Shown here in pieces: positions 1 through 11,930 of a stretch of 64,000 nucleotides of DNA (position 1 is its first letter; each line of letters begins with the position of its first letter). The notes below the pieces were generated by a model. That model saw only the letters and a program-made list of their open reading frames with translations, ran no database searches and was not told the origin of the DNA. Both the position numbers and the translations under genes were made by a program. This DNA comes from Opisthocomus hoazin. Its lineage: Eukaryota; Chordata; Aves; Opisthocomiformes; Opisthocomidae. The DNA is taken from assembly GCF_030867145.1 (NCBI RefSeq), contig NC_134433.1, positions 11,173,216 to 11,237,215 on the forward strand, given 5' to 3'.

Positions 1-1925
1 GATCAGTATCTTCCTGATGCCAACAGTCTTTCCACTACCACGCCATGGCCGAAGCCACAAGACCTGTGTCAGTTCTCCTGGTGCAGGGGATGCTCTTGCG
101 TGCACAGAAATTACTTTTCCATCAAATATCCCATGCACTTACCAAGTTTTGTGCCTGGATTAGGGGAGGAACAGGCCTGTGTAGCTTGGTGTGGAGCCAA
201 AGAAAATTCAGTGGGATTTGGAAAGGAAAGAAGTGTAAACAAAGAGCTATTCCTGGAGCAGCCCGTGCACTTGGGCACATGGAGGAAGCTTTGCTGCAAG
301 CACCGCACACGCAGCGACCAGCAGCACGCAGCGCTGGGGATGCTGCTGCAAGAGAAAAATGTAGAGGAAATTTTAGCATTCCCTCCAGGTATGCTCTTAG
401 CAAGATGCTTGAAAAAATGCTCTGCTGGATCTGAGAAACAGCCCAGTGTTCGGTCTTGCAGTGTTTGGAGATGTTAGAGGATGTCATTCCCACAGAGCAT
501 TCCCGCAGCCACAATTATTTTATAAATGGCTATAATGAAGTTAATTTTGATGTCACACATCAGGGCCAAAACTGGGAGCAAAGCCCGCAGATGAGGAGCT
601 CCAGGCTGAGCGATCTGCCATTCCTTCCCCCAAATCCGACGGCACTCGCTGGAGGCGCAGGCTGGGATGTTGGTAGCAGGGGAGGAAGTTAGGGGATGTC
701 TGGGCTTTGTGACATGAAAACTGCAGACCTTAGCAAAACTGGGAAGGCTCTTGGAACAAGAGAAGACCAAAATAACTAATCCCCACTGGTACTTTCCCTC
801 TTAGTAGTAAAGACTTAGGAATTTCCTATGTGTTTCTTGGTAAGCTCTGAAGGGGCTTTAAAGTTACATATTTTTATATTTATATATTTTAAAATCCTCT
901 TTACCCTGAATCTAAGCAGAGTGAAATCTTCCCAAGCTATTCATTTGTAAAGGCAGTGAAAAACAGAGACTTTAAACTATGCTGTTAATAATTCTCTAAA
1001 CCTTTCTGTGGCAGTAAACAACGAGCTAAACCAGCCAGTGATGAATCACAACAGCACACACACGTTGGAGTGCCGACGAGTAAAACTGAAGAATGAAGTA
1101 ACAGATGAGTATAAGCTGTGGTGGTCCAATCTCTTCAAATTCTGGAGAATTTGGCAGCTCCAGTTCTGAGCTGGGCTCTGTCTACATTATTTTTGGATTT
1201 CATCTGTCATGTTTTGATGAGCATTGGGAGTTTTTTTTAAAACAAAAGAAATGAAAAATAAGGAAAGTATTCAACCAGACAGCATCACAAACCTGTTAAA
1301 AGGATTTTTTTTTTTTGAACTTAACTTGGGAAATACAGTTCTTTCCTCGTTGCTGGCGTAAGTAGAAGTATTTTTACTCTGGGACTGTAATGCCTTTCCC
1401 TAGCTTAAATAAAAAGCAGCTGCAAAACACACACAGAGGCACATGCGTGTATATTTTTATATCCCCCAGCCTCCCAACACAGCCCTTGGACCAGCCAGTG
1501 CCTCTCACGGTCCCACGGCCGTCGCTGCTCACCAACAGGCTGCTCACATAGGCTCAAAGCACCAGCCCTTGTCCAGGCTCCTGGCGATGAAGCGAAAAGG
1601 CCTCATAGTGGTGAATTATAAAATTTATACAATTACCCTCCGGGACATAGACTGAGCCAATTTTTTTTTTTTTTTTTTTTAACATTCTAACATGACTTTT
1701 GATGTTATCAGCCACAGCAGTGCTGTGTCCGCTTTGGACCTCCTACAAAGCCCTTGATCTCGGTGATATCCCATGGCTGGAGCTAGGAGGTTAATTTGAG
1801 CTCTGTGTACACACTTCTTTCCTTTTATCCGCTGGGAGTTTAGTCTTTCAGCGTCAGGGGGTGTCCCTCGGCTCATGCATTACGAGAGACAAAGAAAGAG
1901 CAGTCTGTTCTCATCTTCATCCTTA

Positions 1926-2010
1926 CTACCCTATATACATCACATATATAAAGTAATATATAATACATTCTACATAATATGTAATATATAATATATTATG
2001 ATATACATGT
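1926..2010. repeat. AT-rich low-complexity block
   Basis: About 85 bases of alternating TATATA, TAATAT and ATATAC words with many short self-complementary segments. It is low-complexity DNA with no similarity to a mobile element that I can see. Confidence 0.8.
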
Positions 2011-5000
2011 CAGTCACATTCCTCATTTAAGATAAATAATTATCTTTTCTTGGCTTTGCTCTTCCTTTGAGACTGGGGGAGCTTAACCCTTTTGTCAACA
2101 TTATTACTGACAGATTACATGCATTAGTTTATATTCCTTCTTGCCATTTCCAAAAGATCGGTTCCAGTGTTTGACTGTCATCATCTGAAGCAGCAGTAGG
2201 GACTTTGAAAAGGCTCTTTAATATTTATCTTTAATACCACCAGTATTTCAGGACAGGTCTTTTATCTCAAGACTTTACTTTTTTTCTGATGACTCATTAT
2301 GTTTAATAATTTTTTGCTGACATTTTCGTAAATAGTTTTCTCACCAGTGATATCGTATAAATTTCTTACTGTAATTCTTCACTCTGTGGGGCTGCCTTTT
2401 CTTCATTTTTCTTGAGCTATTCCTTTGCCCTCCAAGGAAGTGGCTCAATAGCCCAATTATGCTTTATTAGATGACACATTGGCATCTCATATCCTGATTT
2501 GTGTGGTTCTTTAGGGGAATGCCATGAATTTAAACCAAGAGGAAATCCCTTTCTTTTAATTCTCTTTGATCTAAACATCAATATTCTTGTTCATGGGAAC
2601 ATTTTCTGATCTGATTCAATACTGCATGCAGAGCAGCTTTCAGTTCAGCGTGAGTGTGTGTAAATCCGCATCCTGCCAAGGCGTTACTGGGGTTTAGCGC
2701 GGGGTTGTATACCCAATCCTATCATTACATCGGTCAAAACCCCATCTACTGTTTCCAGCTGGGGAAAAATAAACCCAACCTGTGTCTTCCCCTATGGAAC
2801 AGTCTCATAAAATGTGAGAATGGAACCAAGTGGGTGTAACTGATCCTCACTAAAGCTCGTAGGGATTTGTTTAATGGTAAGATCTTCCTACAGAGATTTG
2901 GGGCCATTCTGTGGCAAACTTTATGGCAGGGATAAAAGTTTTTACAGCTGTTTGTTAACATAATATCCTCCTCACTTCCATGAGATGGTTCAGAAGATCC
3001 ACAGAACTATTTGTATTAAATCATGTTTGGGGTTGGTTTGTTTCCCGAGGGACAGCTTGAGCGTAGGCTGCTGCGGAACAGCACACCAGCCCCAGCACAA
3101 GCACAGGGCTGCTCTGACCCGCCGAGTTAGGAGATTGCCTCTGCCTTTGATATAGACTGCAGATCGTCAGGGTGAAAAGGCTGTTTGTACAAGATAATCA
3201 ATCCGTTTCAGTCGGTATCAGCTAAATCCCTCTCAAGGGGAACTGGATAGAGCCCTAGTGAGAAATTCTCTTTTACTTGCTGGCAGAAATTGTATGCATG
3301 CTCCAAGGAACAAAAAAAAGTAGATGCGAAGCAATATTGAAAGCAGCTCAAAACAAAAAAAGAACTGCCCTGAAGTTATCCCCATTCGCACTTTCTTATC
3401 TTCGTGGTTTTGCTAAATTAAAGCGACACTAGAAGGCCCACAAGAAGTTACCTGAAGGCAGGCAGCATCGCTCCATGCAGAGGATGTCCATGCTGGATAA
3501 AACAAGGATCAACCCCTGAATGCGTATTTTAGCCATGCTTTTAGATGGTTATCACTTATTCACAGGTATACTATGTGCTTTATTTGACAGTGAGAGCCTG
3601 GTGTAACCAGCTTTGGGCACCCAGACAGCAAAACAAGAGTAATATAGTTTTATTAGTTTCGGTGGGAAGAGCTTGTTTCCGAGGCAGCACACCGGCCCCA
3701 GCCTCACTACCCCACTACACCTTGCTCGCCGGGGCTGCTTCCAAAAAATGATGCAGCGGTACATATGGGAGAGAAGTAGCTGCCAACATATGAACATCAA
3801 TTCTTTTTTTTTAATAATAAATACACTATTTCATCGGTTTCTTTCCCAGGGTTTCCAAAAATTAGCAGTAGAGAGAACTACATCACATTAGCAGCTGTCT
3901 TTCTGCCCACATACACGTTAAATGAGACTTTCTAACGGGATAAGTATAGATCTTGCTAAATTACTGCAGAGGTGTGTGTTTGAGGTGCCAGCTAACCCAG
4001 CAAACCCCGCGCTGTCACTAATGGAAGTGCCACCGTGGCAGTGAAATGGGTCCCCAAGGCGCAGGAGAGTTTAGTGAGAGTCCAGATGTGCTGGGCACCA
4101 GGACATTATTGACATACCTGCTGGAGCTTGGCACCGCATCATTTAATAATAGTTTTTCCACTGTATGATCTGTCTTGCCATAAGATTAAAAAAAAAACAA
4201 AACACCTCTTATATTAAACATGGAAAAACATCAGTAGTTTTGTAACTCTGTTCTGCTGCCGCGGTGTGCTTGAGGACTGATCCCACACCTAAGTTATTTC
4301 TACCAGAGCTTCCAGAGCTGTTTACCCTAGAAATTCTGAGCCATTTCCATATGTTAAATAAGCTTTAAGACTCACCTAACACTGTTAAAGTGAGTGCCCA
4401 ACTCTCTGGACGAACGACGCTTAGCTTCACCCTGGCAATTTTGATGTAAAACACAACTCTGTGGAAGAGCAGCTCAGGATCATACCTAAGACGACGGGGA
4501 TTTGCATCAATGCCTTGACATCGCTTTTCTCTGGCAGGTTTTAGGCTGGGTAGCTATTTGCCTACAGCTGCACCTGCATGAAAAACAAAGACCAAGTTAG
4601 TAATTGCCCTGGCTTAGACTGAGCAGCCTGCGCTACAAGAGTGAGCAAAATGGCCTTAAGCCTTTGTCCCCTCGCAAAGCCAGGCTTAGTGTCGATGGCA
4701 GGGCAAGGGGATGAGGGAGCAAGCCCAAGCTCTGACCCTTCCTCCAGCCCCTTTGCTTGGCCCAGCTCACAGCGTGGAATAAATTCAATAACCAGTCATT
4801 ATCCATCATGCCACTCACCACTTTGCAGTGCAAGTTTGGTAACACAGTTAGCTTTTAAGGTGACGTAGAGGGGTGTAGCAAATGCATCCCAGCTTCACCA
4901 TGTCTCATGCAGCTGAGAGGAGCCCAGATGGGAAAGTGCTAATTGCACCATTGCACCAAGGCACCAAAAGTAAAAAAAAAAGATTAAAATTGCCAAAATT

Positions 5001-8000
5001 GTCTGGCCAGCGTTTTGCTAGGCAGCCTGCGTGAATAATCTTTCCCAGGGCAAACCAGCAATTGAAACGTGCAGATCATAATAAACAGCAGCAGCTCTCA
5101 TTAGCCTTTCCTCCCACCCCAACCCGACTGGTGGCTGATGTGTGTAATAAGTCACAGGCACACACTTAATGATCCAAGATTTGCTTCCAAAAAAAGGTTT
5201 CCCATCAGATTTGTGTGCATCTGAATGGACGTGAATCACAGGTTCAGAGCCTGCGTGGGTGGTCATAGGCTGGGACTTCTGTTTATTGTAAAGACCCAGC
5301 CCACAGTGAAAACACTTGATGAAGGGCAGCTCATAAGGCTTGTTTGGTTTCTTCTCTTCAGACCACAGCTCTCTTGCTAGGATGCCTGAAGCCAATGCAG
5401 AGACTTGGAGGACCCAGCTGTGCTTACGGTTCCCACTGTGCCCATGCAGGGATGCTGTGCTTTAACCCAAAAGTCTCACTCAGCTGCGTAGGACCCTGGG
5501 GAGCAGAGCTCTGTGCCGGGGCTTCTATTGGCTAAAGTTGTTCCTGAAAAGCCAGAGGAGCGACCCTCTGGATTTCATCCAAGCTGGGGAAGCGAAACCA
5601 CATATTAAATAAATAATACATCCGTAAAAGCCCAGCATGCTGCCGCTCTCTGGTTTCTCTGCTCCTGCTGCCGTACACAGAAGGAAATGGCTTTCCCTCT
5701 GCCTCCGGCTGGTTTGGTTTTACTCCTGTAGATCTTGCCGGTCCTGCAATCATGCATCTCCTTGGAGTCCTACCTAACAGTGCTGGATGCATCCCTTTTC
5801 TCCCAATTTCTGTTCTTGAGATGGCATTATGGATTTTTTTCTTCCCTCCGCCAAAGGACAAGATGTTTCTCATGATCTGGCACAGCCTCGTAGGTAGGGC
5901 TACATGTCAAATTAAGAAAGAGGTAATATTGCTGCAAGACATCCCAGATGTTTGTCTTTCTCCCCGTCTCCCATGGCTTCCTATTGAGGAGTTTGCTGTG
6001 CAGTCATGAGCTCCCACAGCCCAGGGCCTGACGGACCCTGCCCCAGCCTGAGGCACAAGCATGGTCACAGCAGATAGCTGTTGCTGAGCTGCCCCAGCAT
6101 GCTCGCCTGATGCCGTATCCCAACACTTTCTTTATGTCAGGATGATGGATCAAAATTACCCTGGGGTCTCCCTGGTACTTAGAATTAGAAGGTTAATGAG
6201 AAGTCAATCACTCTTCTTAATGGTGGTAAAGAAATTTGCCAACTGCTTGACAAACCCAGGTTTTTAAAGATGAGCAGTTAATTCCTGCAGCTGCCATATG
6301 GTCTAGTACCATTCGAGGATTTTTTGGGAAGACTCACCATCTTCTGTATATCCCACAATGCCTGTCCAGGTCTCTCCCCTCCTCCCTGGCTCGAGCCTGC
6401 TCCAGCCCACAGCAATGTTCCCCCAGCAGCAGCGACCGCAGCTGGGACAAGCTCCTCTCTTCAAACATAAAATCTCCAAATAACACACACAGCAGCTGAG
6501 CAGTTTCTGGGGCACGAAGGGGAACATGGCAGGGGGTGGGTGGGAGGGTGGTTTCCTTAAGGAGACCTTATCATTGCACAGCTTCTTTTAGGTGAAATTC
6601 AGTCCTTTTGCTTGCAGCACCACAGGCAGGTGCCTTTCTATTAGAGCAGGAGGGTTGCGCTGGGCACATGAGCCCATAAAGGGCTCAGGGAACCATGAAT
6701 TAAAAAAAAAAAAAAGGCAAATTTCATTCTTTCCTGTGGGGTGTTCCCTGAACAAATAGTTCTTGTGAAATGACTGCGATCCAAGAGCCAGGCAATGTTC
6801 AAGGCCTTTTGCTCAGCTGTTGGATTCAGCTCTGATTTCGGTACCGAGGAGGCTCTGTGAAATTACCTCCCATTCTGCCACAGTGCAGTATCAGAAAGCC
6901 ACGGCTTAAGTGCAGATTGAAACTGGGAAGAGATCTTGTTTTCCTAGTGTTTAGCCAAGCCTCTAGATGCAAGCTGACTTTAATACCAGTGCTTATCTGC
7001 ATCCATTTCTTCCTTGTAATAAGATCTTCCAAGGAGGAGTAAGAACAAAGTACTGCTAAACAGACTGTGGAGCATAATCCAGCATCACCAAGGGAACTCT
7101 AAAAGAGAGCTTTCACCCCCTCCCAGCCTCCCCATCAGAACCTGGTCGGGATTTGTGAGATGTTTCTGGTCTAAAAGCAGAACCCAGGAGTTTTCCTGCT
7201 CTCACCCTGGCTCGGCTGGGCCATAGCCAGATCTACAGAGACCCAGTACATGGCTTTTGTGCCGTTCAAGAGAGCAGAAGAGTAGCTCTGGATTTGGAGG
7301 CTCTCTTCATAACTGGCACACAACCTGTGGGCATGGACCTTTGGAGTAAAGCGCTCATTTTTCCCCTTGTTTGAAATAACAGTCCCTGGGCAGTCAGCTC
7401 TCACGGGCAGCTTGGATAAACATGCCCAGAGCAGCGTCTTGGCCCGGAGCCCTCCACAGCATTACGTTATCTGGCCAACAGCTTAACCCCAAGTGCAAAT
7501 GCAGTTGCCGTCTCGACCGGTGCACATGTGTGCATGTGATGGCAGGACGTCAGAGCAGCCCTGCCACAGCTTGTTCTGTATTTGCTGCTAAAACCAATGT
7601 AAGTCCTGTTAAGCTAGCTGCCTTGCTGGCCGCATCAGCTGCATTGCCCCACCAAACAAGGCGGCCGGCGGGGATTTGGAAATCGCTGCCTGTTGACTCA
7701 AAGGCAGGCAGCTAATAAACCACAAAGCTGTGAAAGACAGACAGGTACGGCAGCGCGAGTAGCTCCAAACCCTTGGCAGAGTGGACATGCGTGGCAGATC
7801 ATCATCCGTACATTCATGATACCTCGTACAACCCCCATGCTCCCAAAGCCTATTGCCCGCCTAGTGACTGCAGATCTCTAGTTAAACTTGAGCACTTGGT
7901 TCACTGGGACACCTCCCAGCACCTCCCTTTCTGCTGCTGGGCTGAGCCAGGCTTTCTGCTCTCCCTGGCCCTTTCCTAATGCATCGAGACATGCTGGCTT

Positions 8001-8091
8001 GAACCAAACTCTTTAACTGGATGCTGTAGCCATTTCAGCCTTCCTGTGATTATTTAGGAATGTTATTCTGGTGGTGATGATTTTTGAAAGT

Positions 8092-8109
8092 ACACACACA
8101 CACACACAC
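8092..8109. repeat. (AC)9 microsatellite
   Basis: Nine uninterrupted AC dinucleotides lie inside the presumed LRRC75A intron. They are likely polymorphic in length. Confidence 0.95.
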
Positions 8110-9666
8110 CTCCGTGCTTTTTTGGGGGGTTCATTTCCATAGGAACTGCAGAAATTTCACTCCTCCTTGGCTTGCAGGTCTCCAGTACATCAAGTGGCCA
8201 TGGCAAACTCCTCATACCCCAGCGGTGAACCCGGGTATCGATCAGTCAACAATAAAATGCTGTGATAGTTATAAATAACCTTCATTTCCTTCCACCCTGC
8301 CTCTATTCTAAATTATTCCCCCAAAGTCTAGTGGGGAGCTCACAACACCTTGCAAGGTTGTCTTCTATGTGCACTATTTACAAAGCAAAGCTCAACACAA
8401 TTTACAACTCTCTAGCTGTGTTACTTCTGCAGCTTCTCAGGGGAAAAGCCCGACGCTTACCAGCTGCCTGCACCCACCCCCAGATCACGAACGGCTGATG
8501 GCTCAGGGCGCAGGTTGTGGGACTAGCCGTAAAACATCTTACTGTGCTGTGCAAGAGAAATTTCAAACAAGGTGCGTTGGCACTGGAGCAGATGCACTCG
8601 AGCATCTGCGCAGCAGAGCGGCGGGCTTGTTCGGCAGCCGAGAAAAGGAGTGTTAGTGCTGGTTTGCATTTTCATCTAGAAAAACCAACAGATGCTGGGC
8701 AGAACCACTCCCTGGCTCAGGCTGTAATGAAAGGCAACAGCATTTCCGCAGCTGGCTGGTTTGGCGTGAGGCTAACACGTGTGCCACCGCAGCAGATGAC
8801 ATGTGAGCTCACCAAGTTGACATGAGCAATTAGCATGCGTGAGGCTCCTTCCACCTCCTAATTCACTCAGAATAATTCATTAGCAAAAAGTCCTTAGCAG
8901 CGCTAGTCTGCCAACAGGTCCTGATTGTAGATGTGTTCTTTGATTCACTTTAGAAGATAAATTGACCTGTGAAACTCCAGTCTAGCTCATGCTAATGAGT
9001 CTCTGTAGGGCCATCATGAGAATTAATTTATTTATCTAAGGATTTCTCTGTAGTGCTCATCTGCACGGCAGTTAGACTGAAGAGACATAATAGGTCTACC
9101 ACACTAGAAATACTAGAGCAAATCACCTAACCCTGGAGGTGTCTGTGCTATATTTGATGTCTTGGCCTAAAGTCGTTCTGGTGCAGATCCTCAGTTTCCC
9201 ACCTGTACAGCCAAGAGAACAAAAACGTGTCCTCCTGCTCATAATGTTCATAATCAGCAGTGTGAGAAGCGTTACACCAGCAGTGGTATAAGCTACAATT
9301 CTTATCTGTCTAATCAAAGGCTTCCTCAGCCTTTATTTCAACTTTAAAAGCAGCAGAGTAGCTGCTTTATTCCAGGATTTTGCAGTGGCTGTGGAAAAGA
9401 AATCTGCATGAATTATGGTGTTTTAATATGTTTTCCTTGTTTCTGGCCATCTTCTATTAATAAACAGCCTTGAAATCTCTCTCTGCTCCCCAAATGCACA
9501 GAGACACTCCTGGCCTCTACAGAAGAGATGGTTAGGCCCTGTTGAACAGCCTACCTAAATACTCGTGTTCTTGCCCCCTTCGAGAGCAGCCAGGGAGCCC
9601 AAAGCGATGCCACCAAGCAGAGATGTCCCCCCACATTAATGTCCCTCTCCTTTTCTTCCCCCGCAG

Positions 9667-10252
9667 CTTGAAAGCTGTCCTGATGGGGAAGCCTCAGGAC
9701 AACACAGTGGACTTGTCAGGCATCCCGCTGACACTGAAAGACTTGGACCGTGTCACGTCCTACCTCCAGCACAGCTCGGAGCACATCGACACGGTGGAGC
9801 TGTGCTTCACAGAGCTGACGGACGACATGCTGCTGCAACTGCTGCCGGCGCTCTGCGTGCTGCCCCACCTCACCACCCTCTCCCTCAATGGCAACCGGCT
9901 CACCAAAGCCATCCTACGGGACCTCACTGAAACCCTGAAGGACCCCAAAAAGTTCCCCAGTGTCACCTGGATTGACCTCGGCAACAATGTGGACATCTTC
10001 TCCTTGCCGCAACCCTTCTTGGTCAGCCTAAAGAGACGATGCCCAAAGCAAGGCAACTTGCCAACCATTCTGGAGTTTGGTGAGGGTCAGGTAAGCGATT
10101 TGGAGAGCCAAGATGGCCTGGCTGAGAGCCAGGAGGACCTGCGAGTTGGACCAGGCAAGACTGACAACAAAGGCTTGCAGCAGACAGACAGAACAGTCGA
10201 GGCTGCGGAGCTCCCCAACTCGGAGCAAGGTGCTGCGGCGCTGCAGACATGA
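9667..10252 (+). CDS. LRRC75A: LRRC75A (FAM211A), last coding exon
   Basis: This is the final coding exon of leucine-rich repeat containing 75A, a cytosolic LRR protein of poorly known function. The exon starts after the acceptor CCGCAG with the third base of a Cys codon (9667), then reads Leu-Lys-Ala-Val. About 194 codons follow before the TGA at 10250-10252. It matches the mammalian C-terminal part closely as I recall it, including DNTVDLSGIPLT, VTSYLQ, LTDDMLLQLLPAL and TWIDLGNNVDIFSLPQPFL. A canonical LRR core of the LxxLxLxxNxLT type (LTTLSLNGNRLT) is visible, followed by a second LRR-like strand at TWIDLGNNVDIF. The last 45 or so residues, after LEFGEGQ, are acidic, Gln-rich and weakly conserved, as in mammals. 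The frame is also open upstream of the acceptor to an ATG at 9542, but that stretch has no family similarity and I take it as intron. Confidence 0.93.
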
Positions 10253-11930
10253 TGTCAGGTTCCCTGGCTCTTGGGTGGGCGCGTTAAACAAGGTTGACTT
10301 AAAACCAAGACCTCGGCGCTGGAGGTCTTGGTGGAGGGTCGATTCACACAGTGGGATGCTTTGGGAGTCTGACTGCTGCCTTCCTCCCATACGATGAATG
10401 TCAACTTTTTTTCTTTTCGAAGAACACATAAAGGTGATCGCGTTGAATACTTGCATTTTATAAAAGCTGGCCAGGTATTTTGAAACATTAGTGACATGCT
10501 GTGCTTTTTAAACTCCCAAAAATGTGTCTCCAAGTTGGTGTAATACGAGGCCCTTATAAGAGCACAAAAAGGGAGAAGAAGGTGCCCAGACTTTGCAGGG
10601 AAGGGCTCCCTTTCCTTAGTGCTGGATCAAGCAAGATCCCAGCTGCTCTCCCACGCGTGATGGATGGACAGCGGTCACCCCAGAGAGGACTGCTGCTGAG
10701 ATAAACCCTAAATCCTTTCCAGTCCTGACTTCAGGAGCTGCTGATGAATAGCATACCTGGTGAGATACAACAGAAGTCTGATCACACGCTAACAGGGGCT
10801 GTTTCTCTTAACAGCGGGAGCCAGCCCAAAAGGAGAGGTTTGCTTTCCTGGTGCTGAGCTAAATCCCAGCCCGCTGCGTGCCTGGACGCCACTCTCACCC
10901 TCCAGCCTTACTGAAATCAGCTGGCACATGTGCCTGCCCACTATTTATTCAGATGTCAAATCCAGTTTCCCACCAGCCGTGCTGCTGTAATAACTCCAGA
11001 GCTTTTAATGTGGTACGTGGAGCTTGCACCAGCAATGCTGGGAGTGCGTATTTGGTCCATTTTGGGGAGTAATCTGCAAAATCTGGAGCCAGGGCTCAGC
11101 TCAGGTTCATTGCTGTTGCTGACAAAAGAAACCACAATACTGAAGGTTTACAAAAGAAAAAAATAATCCTGGGGTTCATCCCTGTATCACTGCCACTGAG
11201 GGCTGGGTGGACACAGCCAGCTGGAGATTGAAAGCCTCCGAAGGGCTCTTGGGTCACTTGGCTGTGTCCATCCCCTCACGGACCAGAAGTGCTTTGTTTC
11301 TAAAATCTTGGTTTGGTTTTGATTTATTTTTGATGGAAAATGGATCATCCCAGAGCTGCAGCACTGGAACGTGCACTTTGGCTTTCGAATGAGAATTTAA
11401 TTGATCGTAAACCTGGGGAAGGGCAGGAAAGTATGAAAAAACTTCCTCGCCCTTACGTTCAGAGGACCAAACACAACTCCCTTTGCGCAGAGGGAGCCCT
11501 TTTCTATCTGTTCAAAGCCCTTCCCCTGCCCAGCTTTACAGCATCGTTTCCCTGTCTCGCAGCAGCGACCCTCTGGCTTTGGTCCTTCTGGGTGCCAACA
11601 CAGTCAGACCTTTTGGTCATCTCGTTGGCTCTGTTTGTTTGACATCACCACACCAGGAAGCTTTTTCCAGAGGGGCTTCATGCTGCTGGCTGTTGTTTCT
11701 CCTCTGTACGCAAGTAGATAACTTAGAAGAAACTCTGCTACCCATTTTAATACATTTGGCAACGTTCAGTATGATTTGCATGTATCCAAGCCTTTTTCCC
11801 TTTTTTTTAATGCTAACTCTTTCCAACAGGCATGAAAAAACTTTGCGGTGAATAAACTGTTCTGTTTGAAATAAAGGAGCTATCCGTACTCAAAATAAAT
11901 GACAACTTTTAATAAAGACCCAGTGTTGAA
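10253..11930 (+). other. LRRC75A: LRRC75A 3' untranslated region
   Basis: The sequence after the LRRC75A stop has no coding signal and runs to a dense cluster of AATAAA hexamers at 11851-11916. This gives a 3' UTR of about 1.6-1.7 kb. The end is inferred from the signals only. Short ORFs inside it are chance frames. Confidence 0.7.
11851..11916 (+). terminator. LRRC75A: Poly(A) signal cluster of LRRC75A
   Basis: Four AATAAA hexamers lie within 66 bases (11851-11856, 11870-11875, 11894-11899, 11911-11916). A GT- and T-rich stretch follows at about 11922-11942, as expected for the downstream element. Cleavage is likely between about 11870 and 11935, possibly at several alternative sites. Confidence 0.75.

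Larger units (their letters stand above)
1..9666 (+). other. LRRC75A: Intron of LRRC75A (upstream exons outside window)
   Basis: The only LRRC75A exon I can recognise begins at 9667, after a pyrimidine-rich tract ending in CCCCGCAG. The preceding 9.7 kb therefore reads as intron. I looked on the + strand for the conserved preceding LRRC75A exon, which in mammals encodes the segment just before the Cys-Leu-Lys-Ala-Val junction, and did not find it, so the earlier exons presumably lie upstream. The stretch holds only simple sequence: a T20 run at 1661-1680, an AT-rich block at about 1930-2010 and an (AC)9 tract at 8092-8109. The many 60-130 codon ORFs here resemble no protein I know. The intron assignment is an inference from the gene's orientation. 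Confidence 0.7.

Noticed and set aside
1010-1168. Open + strand stretch of about 50 codons in the LRRC75A intron, considered as a missing exon
   Set aside because: Its translation does not resemble any LRRC75A segment and the best acceptor puts the frame directly into a stop.
1926-2010. AT-rich block considered as an origin or matrix-attachment site
   Set aside because: Composition alone cannot support a function, and it is ordinary low-complexity DNA.
9542-9666. Extension of the LRRC75A frame upstream to an ATG at 9542
   Set aside because: A strong splice acceptor with a pyrimidine tract lies at 9667, and protein similarity stops exactly there.
9760-10456. Minus-strand ORFs of 102 and 142 codons across the LRRC75A exon
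   Set aside because: They overlap a well-conserved coding exon on the other strand and match nothing known.
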